Shown piece after piece: positions 1 through 5,227 of a stretch of 5,227 nucleotides of DNA. A program made the position numbers and the translations under genes. The stretch comes from Planctomycetaceae bacterium (lineage in GTDB: Bacteria; Planctomycetota; Planctomycetia; Planctomycetales; Planctomycetaceae): the NCBI GenBank assembly GCA_947479075.1, contig CANJZR010000306.1, forward strand, positions 1-5,227. Reading direction: 5' to 3'. Each line of letters begins with the position of its first letter. Position 1 is the first letter of the stretch. The notes under the pieces were generated by a model, which was given only the letters and a program-made list of their open reading frames with translations, was not told the origin of the DNA and did not search any database.

Positions 1-884
1 ACCGGGGCGAGATGGACGTGGCGATGTGCCTGGGTGGCAACCTGTATGGCAGCAACCCAGACGCGACCTATGCGGAACAGGCGATGAAGAAGCTGGGCCT
101 CGTCACGTATCTGACCACGACACTCAACACCGGGCATGCGTGGGGCAGGGGGCAGGAGACACTCGTGCTCCCGATCCTGCCGCGTGATGAGGAACCGGAG
201 CCGACGACTCAAGAGTCGATGTTCAGCTATGTCCGACTCAGCGACGGGGGTCCGTCACGTTATGCCGGGCCACGCAGTGAGGTCTCGGTCCTGACTCACA
301 TCGGCAAGGCGGTTCTGGGCGAGAACGGCCCGGTCGACTGGAAGAAACTCGAAAGCCACGAGGCGGTCCGCCAGCTGATCTCCGAACTGATCCCGGGAAT
401 GGAGCCGATCAAAGACATTGGCAAGACCAAGCAGGAGTTCAGCATCGCCGGACGTGCACTCGACTTTCCGAAGTTCCCGACGCCGACGGGCAAGGCGAAG
501 TTCCACACCGTCGCGATTCCGCCGTCTCACACCGATCAGTGCCCCGAGCTGCGGCTGATGACGATTCGGTCCGAGGGCCAGTTCAACACGGTGGTCTACG
601 AGGAAGAAGACCTATACCGCGGCCAGGATCGCCGCGACATCATCCTGATGCATAAGGACGACATCGCACGCCGCGGTCTGAAAGTTGACCAGCTCGTCAA
701 AGTGAAAAGCTCGGTCGGCGAGATGCGTTACCAGCGGGTGCGCGAGTTCGATGTCCGTCCCGGCAACGCGATGATGTATTGCCCCGAGGCGAATATCCTG
801 ATCCCGCGAGCGGTCGACCCGCAGTCGAAGACCCCGGCATTTAAGAACATCGCCGTGACGGTCACCGCAGAGGATCCGGTGTAG
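1..884 (+). CDS. FdhF/YdeP-family molybdopterin oxidoreductase alpha subunit, 5'-truncated (C-terminal part)
   Basis: The reading frame is open from the window edge (first whole codon at 3) to TAG at 882-884, giving 293 residues. The family is usually about 750 residues, so more than half lies upstream; the ATG at 12 is internal, not a start. Near the beginning MCLGGNLYGSNPD (fragment residues ~8-20) matches the cofactor-contacting segment of the central MopB domain. YVRLSDGGPSR (~76-86) followed by SEV fits the YdeP-like branch. From about residue 183 the C-terminal molybdopterin-dinucleotide-binding beta domain begins (LRLMTIRSEGQFNT), and it ends with the typical MMYCPEANILIPRAVDP segment (~257-273). 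These enzymes are cytoplasmic bis-MGD proteins related to formate dehydrogenase, but the physiological substrate of the YdeP branch is poorly known, so I assign none. The N-terminal Fe-S and Mo-ligand region cannot be inspected. An FdhD-type sulfurtransferase often accompanies such genes; none is in this window. The family call is solid; the substrate is open. Confidence 0.9.
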   Translation, partial: RGEMDVAMCLGGNLYGSNPDATYAEQAMKKLGLVTYLTTTLNTGHAWGRGQETLVLPILPRDEEPEPTTQESMFSYVRLSDGGPSRYAGPRSEVSVLTHIGKAVLGENGPVDWKKLESHEAVRQLISELIPGMEPIKDIGKTKQEFSIAGRALDFPKFPTPTGKAKFHTVAIPPSHTDQCPELRLMTIRSEGQFNTVVYEEEDLYRGQDRRDIILMHKDDIARRGLKVDQLVKVKSSVGEMRYQRVREFDVRPGNAMMYCPEANILIPRAVDPQSKTPAFKNIAVTVTAEDPV

Positions 885-1095
885 ATGTGGGCCAGTAACG
901 CCGGTCGATGAGCAGCGAGCGGCAGACGTCAGTCTGCCGTGAATGTGCGACCGAGCTGAGTGAACCGATCTCACCGCAGCAGGGCGAATCTCAGAAGCCG
1001 CCGAGAAAACTCACTCGTGCGACTTCGGTCTCGCGGAGAAGCACCGGAGGGCTGACGCCACTCCGCTCGCCGGGGTGTGTGAAACCGCAGCCTCC
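885..1095. other. Convergent intergenic spacer
   Basis: This 211-base stretch lies between the 3' ends of the oxidoreductase (plus) and the hypothetical gene (minus). It contains one perfect hairpin at 920-939, listed separately. Toward the minus gene there is only a weak possible stop signal: on the minus strand a small GCGA/TCGC stem (about 1017-1032) is followed by GAGTTTTC, which is too short to call a terminator. The frame opening at ATG 908 is rich in Arg, Ser and Pro and runs on antisense to the minus gene, so I do not treat it as coding. Confidence 0.75.
920..939 (+). terminator. Hairpin 36 bases after the oxidoreductase stop; possible 3'-end structure
   Basis: CGGCAGAC (920-927), loop GTCA (928-931) and GTCTGCCG (932-939) form a perfect 8-bp GC-rich stem with a four-base loop; a G-U pair (919/940) could extend it. 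The position just after the stop and between convergent genes fits a transcript end or 3' stabiliser. No T-run follows on either strand, so it is not a classical intrinsic terminator. It could equally be a copy of a dispersed palindromic repeat. The structure is certain; the role is inferred. Confidence 0.45.
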
Positions 1096-1833
1096 TCAAT
1101 TTCGCTCGGCGATTTCCTTACCCGGCAGCAGAAGCAGCTTCCCGAACGGGTTGTGCATCGGGCTGCCGGGCGGGAACTGGCATTCAGCTCGCGAAGCAAC
1201 ATGCAGCGTCTCGCCGGTATCGAGGACGAGGATGTGTCCGCGATCCACGGGCCGGTCACCGCGGCTGATGTATCGCAGGGCATCGACCAGTGGATCGCCA
1301 TTCGGAGAGGTGTCCTCTCGGCGCATTGCAATCTCCGGCAGGCCGAGAACTTGCATGCCCATCGTGCTGATCTCAGCCTCACTGTCGAAGAGACACACGA
1401 ATGCATAGCTGATGGCATCGGAACTGCCGTCCTCGGTCATCGCCACCCATTGGCCGGCCCCGTGAGCCATGCCGCTGTTGTCAATAAAGACCCCCGCACC
1501 ACCCGCCCGGATCATGATCGCAGCGGCCTGCATCATCGTGCGAACAGCCTCGATCGAGCCGCCGGGACCGGTCAGCCCGACGTTCACGGTGTAGCGCCGA
1601 ACGCGTTCGAGTTCGTCCGGCTTCGGCGGTCGACGACAGGACGACTCGAAAATCCGGGCGAACTGCTGGTCGGGCTGCATGGGCGAGAATTCAATCTGCT
1701 CGCCGTCTGGCAACACGAGCATGTCTGGCGACAGCTGACATCCCTCGGGAAGACGTTCGATCAACTCGCCGGGATGCGCCCAGTTCCCGGGAATTCGCAG
1801 CGTGATCTCCACAGGCGCAGCAGGAGTGCTCAT
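1096..1833 (-). CDS. Conserved hypothetical protein, DUF4261-like C-terminal half
   Basis: From ATG at 1833-1831 to TGA at 1098-1096 this encodes 245 residues. It has no signal peptide, membrane segment or Cys/His metal motif, so it is probably cytoplasmic. The N-terminal ~55 residues are Pro-rich and contain ITLRIPGNWAHPGELIERL. The middle (~81-121) reads as a folded alpha/beta domain: a strand (TVNVGL), a helix with EAVRTMMQAAAIMIRAGGAG, then VFIDNSG. The C-terminal part has TMGMQVLGLPEIAMR (~157-171), then an amphipathic helix and GHILVLDTGETLHV. This order, with the T(M/L)G..xLGLPE turn, resembles DUF4261, whose function is unknown; the match is from memory. The frame is also open up to GTG at 1905, with GGGAG only 3 bases before it. 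I prefer ATG 1833 because the extra 24 residues (rich in His, Cys and Ser) look non-native, although 1833 has no Shine-Dalgarno. The opposite strand is open too (1075-1836), but that product has the His/Arg-rich composition of an antisense shadow. Confidence 0.65.
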   Translation of the reverse strand: MSTPAAPVEITLRIPGNWAHPGELIERLPEGCQLSPDMLVLPDGEQIEFSPMQPDQQFARIFESSCRRPPKPDELERVRRYTVNVGLTGPGGSIEAVRTMMQAAAIMIRAGGAGVFIDNSGMAHGAGQWVAMTEDGSSDAISYAFVCLFDSEAEISTMGMQVLGLPEIAMRREDTSPNGDPLVDALRYISRGDRPVDRGHILVLDTGETLHVASRAECQFPPGSPMHNPFGKLLLLPGKEIAERN

Positions 1834-1968
1834 TGAGACGATCCACGACAAGAGAAGCGGACAGGAATGGCGAAGTGAATACCCAGGACAATCATGCCCT
1901 CTCACGAACTCCCTACCCGCGAAGTTCGCTTACGATTGGATCATTATCGATTTCAAACCCGAGTGCCA

Positions 1969-2018
1969 TTCCGCCCATGCGGAACCTCAAGGTCATGCGA
2001 ACGAGCCCTTGATCGCAT
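1969..2018. repeat. Cluster of a 6-bp hairpin and two interlocked inverted repeats
   Basis: TTCCGC (1969-1974), loop CCAT and GCGGAA (1979-1984) make a perfect hairpin. Directly after it, TCAAGG (1987-1992) is complementary to CCTTGA (2007-2012), and ATGCGA (1995-2000) to TCGCAT (2013-2018). The last two pairs overlap in pseudoknot order (A-B-A'-B'). No bases separate A' from B', so both full stems are unlikely to form together in simple H-type geometry; alternative hairpins, or DNA-level half-sites, are more plausible. Confidence 0.45.
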
Positions 2019-2066
2019 CGTTTCGCAGCGGTGAGCCTGTCCATACCAGTCTGTCATCACACCATT

Positions 2067-2078
2067 CCAGCATGCTGG
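2067..2078. promoter_or_regulatory. 12-bp perfect palindrome, possible protein-binding site
   Basis: CCAGCATGCTGG is a perfect dyad with no spacer, in the middle of the divergent spacer. A continuous dyad of this length fits binding by a dimeric regulator better than an RNA hairpin, since there is no loop. No matching regulator gene is in the window, so any role as an operator is inference. Confidence 0.3.
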
Positions 2079-2159
2079 TCTCCTAGAGTTTCCCTTCAGG
2101 AACGCAATCGAGTCCGTTCACGATTTTCGGACTTCCCGGAGCAGTGGCTCTTGAGCCAG

Positions 2160-2188
2160 TTGCACTGGACGCGGTTCCCCACTACGTT
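2160..2188 (+). promoter_or_regulatory. Weak candidate promoter for hppA
   Basis: TTGCAC (2160-2165) and TACGTT (2183-2188) are separated by 17 bases. Each matches three of six positions of the sigma-70 consensus, including TTG and the key T1, A2 and T6 of the -10 box. Transcription would start near 2195, placing the strong stem at 2201-2241 at the very 5' end of a leader of about 180 bases. This is the best spacing I found by eye, but such matches are common by chance. Confidence 0.2.
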
Positions 2189-2200
2189 TTCCAACAATTA

Positions 2201-2241
2201 GCGTATGCCCCTTCACAAAGTTTGCCTGACGGGGGCATCGC
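2201..2241 (+). promoter_or_regulatory. Long bulged stem-loop in the probable hppA leader
   Basis: GCG (2201-2203) pairs with CGC (2239-2241), T2204 is bulged, and ATGCCCC (2205-2211) pairs with GGGGCAT (2232-2238). This gives ten base pairs around a 20-base loop. It is the strongest secondary structure in the spacer. No T-run follows, so it is not a terminator. It may be a leader structure controlling hppA, but it matches no RNA family I recognise. Confidence 0.35.
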
Positions 2242-2363
2242 TGGTGATCCGCTTCACATTGACCCCAGAGCTACTTCACCGTTTCTCTTGATTCTGGCCT
2301 GGCAGGAATGCTTGTCCCGAATTCGGTTCTCCGTGAAACAGACGTTCCGGTCTGGTCATTCTC

Positions 2364-2367
2364 GGAG
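2364..2367 (+). promoter_or_regulatory. Shine-Dalgarno GGAG favouring hppA start at 2374
   Basis: GGAG ends 6 bases before the tandem ATG ATG at 2374-2379. The rival tandem ATG ATG at 2431-2436 has only TGGA (2417-2420), 10 bases upstream. A small CAGAC/GTCTG hairpin (2339-2354, six-base loop) sits just 5' of this site. In planctomycetes a Shine-Dalgarno is a weak criterion, so this decides the start only tentatively. Confidence 0.4.
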
Positions 2368-2373
2368 CCCAAG

Positions 2374-4989
2374 ATGATGCCTGAAGTCACTCTCCATCCA
2401 CATTTCTCACGACAACTGGACATTCGATACATGATGAGCCTCGCATCATCGCAGCTGCAGCACCCCCATGGATGTATAAAGGCAGTCACCACTCGCCTGC
2501 TGACTCCGGGTATCAAGTCCTGTTTCAGACTCTTGAGCTGTCTGTTCCTGGTTCTCCTGTCGAGCAGTTCACTGCTCGCACAAGAACCAGCAGCTGCTGC
2601 TCCCGCAGCTGAGCAAGCTCATGCGGGTGGCGAGGCCAGCCTGAAGCTGCCCGACCTCAATCAGGCCAAGTTTTTTGGCGGAATCGGCGGACGCACGCTG
2701 CTTTACAGCGGGATCGTCGTCTGTGTGATCGGACTCGGGTTTGGGCTGTCGGTTTCCAGACAGCTCAAGAACCTGCCTGTTCACAGCTCGATGCTCGAGG
2801 TGTCGGAGCTGATCTACGAGACCTGCAAGACTTACCTGTTCACTCAGGGGAAGTTCCTGTCGATCCTCTGGCTCTTCATCGGGGCCATTATTGTCTTCTA
2901 CTTCAAGTATCTGCTGGCGTTCAGCACGCTCAAGGTCGGCATCATCCTGGCCTTCAGCGTGATCGGGATTCTGGGAAGTTACTTTGTGGCGTGGTTCGGC
3001 ATTCGAGTCAACACGTACGCCAATTCCCGCACTGCGTTCGCGTCACTGTCGGGCGATGCGTTTCCGTGCTATGCGATTCCCCTCAAGGCGGGGATCAGCA
3101 TCGGCATGCTGCTGATCTGCGTTGAACTCTTGCTGATGCTCGTGATCCTGATGTTCATTCCCGGCGACTACGCGGGCCCCTGCTTCGTCGGTTTTGCCAT
3201 CGGAGAATCGCTCGGGGCCGCAGCCTTGCGAGTGGCGGGGGGAATCTTCACGAAGATCGCCGACATCGGGGCCGACCTGATGAAGATCGTCTTCAAGATC
3301 AAGGAAGACGATGCCCGCAACCCCGGAGTGATTGCGGACTGTACCGGCGACAACGCTGGTGACTCAGTCGGCCCCTCAGCGGACGGATTTGAAACCTACG
3401 GCGTGACGGGTGTGGCTCTGATCACCTTTATTTTGCTGGCGGTGAAAGACCCGATGGTCCAGGTCCAGATGCTGGTCTGGATCTTCATGATGCGAGTGGT
3501 GATGGTGGTGGCCTCGGCTGGCTCCTACTTCTTCAATGAGTCGCTCGCCGTCAAGAAGTACGGAAAGTCCCGCCACTTCAATTTCGAAGCCCCACTGACG
3601 CTGCTGGTCTGGATCACTTCGATCTCGTCGGTGCTGCTGACCTACCTGGCATCGGCATTTCTGATTCCATCATTGGGCGGCGACTCCTCGCTGTGGTGGA
3701 AGCTCTCCTCAATCATCACCTGTGGAACGCTGGCCGGGGCCATCATCCCCGAAGTGGTCAAGGCGTTTACCTCGACCGAATCGCGACACGTTCGCGAAGT
3801 GGTGTCCTCCTCCAAAGAGGGGGGAGCCTCGCTCAATATTCTGTCGGGACTGGTCGCTGGTAACTTCAGTGCTTACTGGCTGGGGATGATCATCCTGATC
3901 CTCATGGGGGCGGCCTATGGAATCAGCGAAACGATTCCCCAGAACATGATGCTGGCTCCGGCGGTGTTTGGATTTGGCCTCGTCGCCTTCGGATTTCTGG
4001 GGATGGGACCCGTCACGATCGCCGTCGACAGCTATGGCCCGGTGACCGACAACGCCCAGTCGGTGTATGAGCTATCGACGATCGAGACACTGCCCAACAT
4101 CTCCGCCGAGCTGCAGAGAGATTTCGGCTTCACGCCCGACTTTGAGCTGGCCAAGGAGAATTTGGAACGCAATGACGGAGCCGGGAACACGTTCAAGGCG
4201 ACCGCGAAACCCGTGCTGATCGGAACAGCAGTCGTCGGTGCGACCACGATGATCTTCTCGATCATCCTGGAGCTGACGCACGGACTCGAACCGAGCCTGA
4301 TGGGGAATCTGTCAATCCTGCATCCGCCGTTCCTGCTGGGGCTGATTGCGGGTGGAGCGGTGATTTACTGGTTCACGGGTGCCTCGATGCAGGCTGTGAC
4401 GACCGGGGCCTATCGCGCTGTCGAGTTCATCAAGGAGAACATCAAGCTCGACGCGTCCGTCACCAAGGCCTCGACCGCTGACAGCAAGAAGGTCGTGCAG
4501 ATCTGCACCGACTACGCCCAGGCGGGAACGTTCAACATCTTCGTGACGGTGTTCTTCACGACTCTCGGATTTGCGTTCCTCGATCCCTACTTCTTCATCG
4601 GGTATCTGGTTTCGATCGCGTTGTTCGGTCTCTACCAGGCGATCTTCATGGCCAACGCCGGGGGTGCCTGGGACAACGCCAAGAAGATCGTCGAAACCGA
4701 CCTGCGAGCCAAGGGCACGCCCCTGCACGATGCGTGCGTGGTGGGTGACACGGTGGGTGACCCGTTCAAGGACACCTCGTCGGTGGCCCTGAACCCCATC
4801 ATCAAGTTCACGACGCTGTTCGGCCTGCTGGCCGTGCCGCTGGCTGTCGAACTGAAGCAGAAAGAAGGGGCTGCGGTCACGCTCGGACTGGCAGTCGTCT
4901 TCATTCTGATTTCGATGGTGTTCGTCTATCGGTCGTTCTACCACATGCGAATTCACTCACATTCGCATCTCCCCGAGAGCGAGATGTAA
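2374..4989 (+). CDS. hppA: Membrane-bound ion-translocating pyrophosphatase, probably K+-independent and H+-pumping
   Basis: Hydrolyses cytoplasmic PPi to drive cation export across the inner membrane. Numbering assumes ATG 2374 (871 residues). Substrate motif 1 is TKIADIGAD, with K294, D297 and D301. The DDARNPG segment (312-318) is followed by D322, D326 and D330. D337 and E340 form the gate region: glutamate at D+3 is the arrangement of Na+-pumping and K+-independent H+-pumping enzymes. Further motifs are TDNA (D559), GNTFKA (N605, K608), AWDNAKK (D767, K770) and GDTVGDPFKD (D792, D796, K799, D800). K608 occupies the site that confers K+ independence. Oddities: the usual K and E of GKVE after D301 are I305 and F307, and D559-N605 spans 46 residues versus about 27 in canonical enzymes. 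Residues ~51-69 look like a signal peptide ending LLAQEP, followed by an Ala/Pro linker, then the usual polytopic core and a His-rich tail. The start is uncertain: GGAG lies 6 bases before 2374, but ATG 2431/2434 gives a shorter signal peptide, and the frame opens at ATG 2308. Followed by its own terminator, so probably monocistronic. Confidence 0.95.
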   Translation: MMPEVTLHPHFSRQLDIRYMMSLASSQLQHPHGCIKAVTTRLLTPGIKSCFRLLSCLFLVLLSSSSLLAQEPAAAAPAAEQAHAGGEASLKLPDLNQAKFFGGIGGRTLLYSGIVVCVIGLGFGLSVSRQLKNLPVHSSMLEVSELIYETCKTYLFTQGKFLSILWLFIGAIIVFYFKYLLAFSTLKVGIILAFSVIGILGSYFVAWFGIRVNTYANSRTAFASLSGDAFPCYAIPLKAGISIGMLLICVELLLMLVILMFIPGDYAGPCFVGFAIGESLGAAALRVAGGIFTKIADIGADLMKIVFKIKEDDARNPGVIADCTGDNAGDSVGPSADGFETYGVTGVALITFILLAVKDPMVQVQMLVWIFMMRVVMVVASAGSYFFNESLAVKKYGKSRHFNFEAPLTLLVWITSISSVLLTYLASAFLIPSLGGDSSLWWKLSSIITCGTLAGAIIPEVVKAFTSTESRHVREVVSSSKEGGASLNILSGLVAGNFSAYWLGMIILILMGAAYGISETIPQNMMLAPAVFGFGLVAFGFLGMGPVTIAVDSYGPVTDNAQSVYELSTIETLPNISAELQRDFGFTPDFELAKENLERNDGAGNTFKATAKPVLIGTAVVGATTMIFSIILELTHGLEPSLMGNLSILHPPFLLGLIAGGAVIYWFTGASMQAVTTGAYRAVEFIKENIKLDASVTKASTADSKKVVQICTDYAQAGTFNIFVTVFFTTLGFAFLDPYFFIGYLVSIALFGLYQAIFMANAGGAWDNAKKIVETDLRAKGTPLHDACVVGDTVGDPFKDTSSVALNPIIKFTTLFGLLAVPLAVELKQKEGAAVTLGLAVVFILISMVFVYRSFYHMRIHSHSHLPESEM
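2524..2580 (+). other. Signal-peptide-like segment of the pyrophosphatase
   Basis: Basic residues (Lys, Arg) precede a run rich in Leu, Val and Ser (LLSCLFLVLLSSSSLLA), then a small-residue site before QEP. This is the n/h/c pattern of a Sec signal peptide. The core of the family has its N-terminus outside the cytoplasm, so an N-terminal export signal is topologically consistent. LLSC is not a lipobox, because the Cys lies at the start, not the end, of the hydrophobic run. It could instead be an uncleaved extra membrane helix. Confidence 0.6.
4096..4194 (+). other. Expanded cytoplasmic loop of hppA before GNTFKA
   Basis: Between the TDNA motif (D559) and GNTFKA (N605) lies a charged segment of about 33 residues with Glu-rich helical stretches and a central DFGFTPDFE. 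Canonical enzymes need about 27 residues between the equivalent Asp and Asn; here there are 46, an excess of 19. It adjoins active-site and K+-site residues, so it could affect regulation. The function is unknown. Confidence 0.55.
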
Positions 4990-5015
4990 GCGACCATCGT
5001 TGCCATCACATTTGT

Positions 5016-5051
5016 GGTCCGGGGCTGTCTCAAGCAGTCCCGGACCTTTTT
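5016..5051 (+). terminator. Rho-independent terminator of hppA
   Basis: GGTCCGGGGCTG (5016-5027) pairs with CAGTCCCGGACC (5035-5046), a 12-bp stem with one internal G-U pair and a 7-base loop (TCTCAAG). TTTTT follows at once (5047-5051). It starts 26 bases after the hppA TAA. On the minus strand the stem is not followed by T, so it acts on the plus strand only. Confidence 0.93.
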
Positions 5052-5080
5052 CATTTGGTGCAGGCGCAAACCGACGCAAT

Positions 5081-5136
5081 CGAGAATCGGCCGGATGAGA
5101 ATCGACTCGGTCACCGTCAGATCCGGCCTCGACTCG
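5081..5136. repeat. Second stem-loop downstream of the hppA terminator
   Basis: GGCCGGAT (5089-5096) is complementary to ATCCGGCC (5121-5128) across a 24-base loop. Outside a four-base internal loop on each side, CGAG (5081-5084) pairs with CTCG (5133-5136). GAGAATCG also occurs twice as a direct repeat (5082-5089 and 5097-5104). No T-run follows. The rest of 5052-5227 holds no gene I can support. Confidence 0.45.
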
Positions 5137-5227
5137 AGCCGCCGAAGTACGTGACGCCAATGTTTCGAGTTTTGATTCCAGGCTGCTACCGAGGCCACTG
5201 AGAAGGGCAGGCTGCCTGAAGTCTGAA

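Larger units (their letters stand above)
1906..2373. other. Divergent intergenic region with clustered inverted repeats; likely hppA control region
   Basis: Nearly 470 bases separate the starts of the minus-strand hypothetical gene and hppA. Short frames exist (for example 1802-2086 and 2144-2377 on plus), but none has a convincing start or protein-like composition. Seven perfect stems of 6 bp or more lie within about 275 bases: 1969-1984, 1987-2012, 1995-2018, 2067-2078, 2111-2133, 2145-2158 and 2201-2241. I compared the region with the riboswitch consensuses I can recall, including the fluoride (crcB) motif, which is known to control some pyrophosphatase genes, and found no match. Promoter signals for both flanking genes should lie here but are weak by eye. 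Confidence 0.6.

Noticed and set aside
1075..1836. 253-residue plus-strand open frame
   Set aside because: It is exactly antisense to the minus-strand gene and its product is rich in His, Arg and Gly without family-like segments. The minus-strand product has regular strand and helix patterns and a DUF4261-like C-terminus.
1943..1948. GATAAT on the minus strand as promoter of the hypothetical gene
   Set aside because: No -35 element at 16-18 bases. TTGAAA nearby has correct spacing only to TAAGCG, a poor -10.
1906..2373. Fluoride, sodium or c-di-GMP riboswitch upstream of hppA
   Set aside because: None of the conserved cores I can recall for these families is present on the plus strand. Only a covariance-model search could exclude a divergent member.
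2144..2377. 77-residue plus-strand frame with GTG start upstream of hppA
   Set aside because: GGAG is only 2 bases from the GTG, the product has no recognisable pattern, and the frame spans two of the inverted repeats and the candidate promoter.
2475..2480. TATAAA as an hppA -10 box
   Set aside because: Transcription would start after all in-frame ATG codons and would leave only a TTG at 2533 inside the signal peptide, with no -35 box of note.
2542..2553. LLSC lipobox in the pyrophosphatase N-terminus
   Set aside because: The Cys is at the beginning of the hydrophobic run, while a lipobox Cys must follow it.
4312..4956. 214-residue minus-strand open frame
   Set aside because: It lies fully inside hppA, and its product is highly charged and low in hydrophobic residues, as expected of a shadow opposite membrane-protein codons.
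4953..5227. Minus-strand frame open to the window edge, possibly the end of a convergent gene
   Set aside because: It would run through the hppA terminator and 37 bases into hppA, and the protein shows no recognisable family. It remains possible that a gene begins beyond the edge.

Overview
The window looks like chromosomal DNA of a planctomycete. This is inferred from moderately high GC, scarce Shine-Dalgarno signals, long spacers between genes, and the look of the large pyrophosphatase, which has an export-type N-terminus and a divergent core. No database search was possible. I see no mobile element, CRISPR array, tRNA or rRNA.

Layout. (1) Positions 1-884, plus strand: the C-terminal ~293 residues of a YdeP/FdhF-like molybdopterin oxidoreductase, cut by the window edge. 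(2) 885-1095: a short convergent spacer with one compact perfect hairpin. (3) 1096-1833 (or to 1905), minus strand: a conserved hypothetical protein whose C-terminal half resembles DUF4261. (4) About 1906-2373: a divergent spacer of nearly 470 bases with no convincing gene but unusually many short perfect inverted repeats; it is probably the control region of the next gene. (5) 2374-4989, plus strand: a complete membrane-bound, ion-pumping pyrophosphatase (hppA) with every major catalytic motif. (6) 5016-5051: a textbook intrinsic terminator for hppA. (7) 5052-5227: no gene, but a second structured inverted repeat.

The three genes do not form an operon: orientations are plus, minus, plus, and nothing links their functions. 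The main biological content is the pyrophosphatase, which hydrolyses PPi from biosynthesis and uses the energy to move cations across the membrane. It carries the lysine that marks K+-independent enzymes and the gate glutamate in the matching position. It differs from canonical enzymes in three ways: two conserved residues of the first substrate motif are replaced, a cytoplasmic loop is ~19 residues longer, and the N-terminus looks like a signal peptide plus an Ala/Pro linker. These traits suggest the divergent, Na+-regulated H+-pumping subfamily.

I found no evidence of a wholly new system. The items most worth a second look are the hppA divergence and the structured spacer upstream of it.
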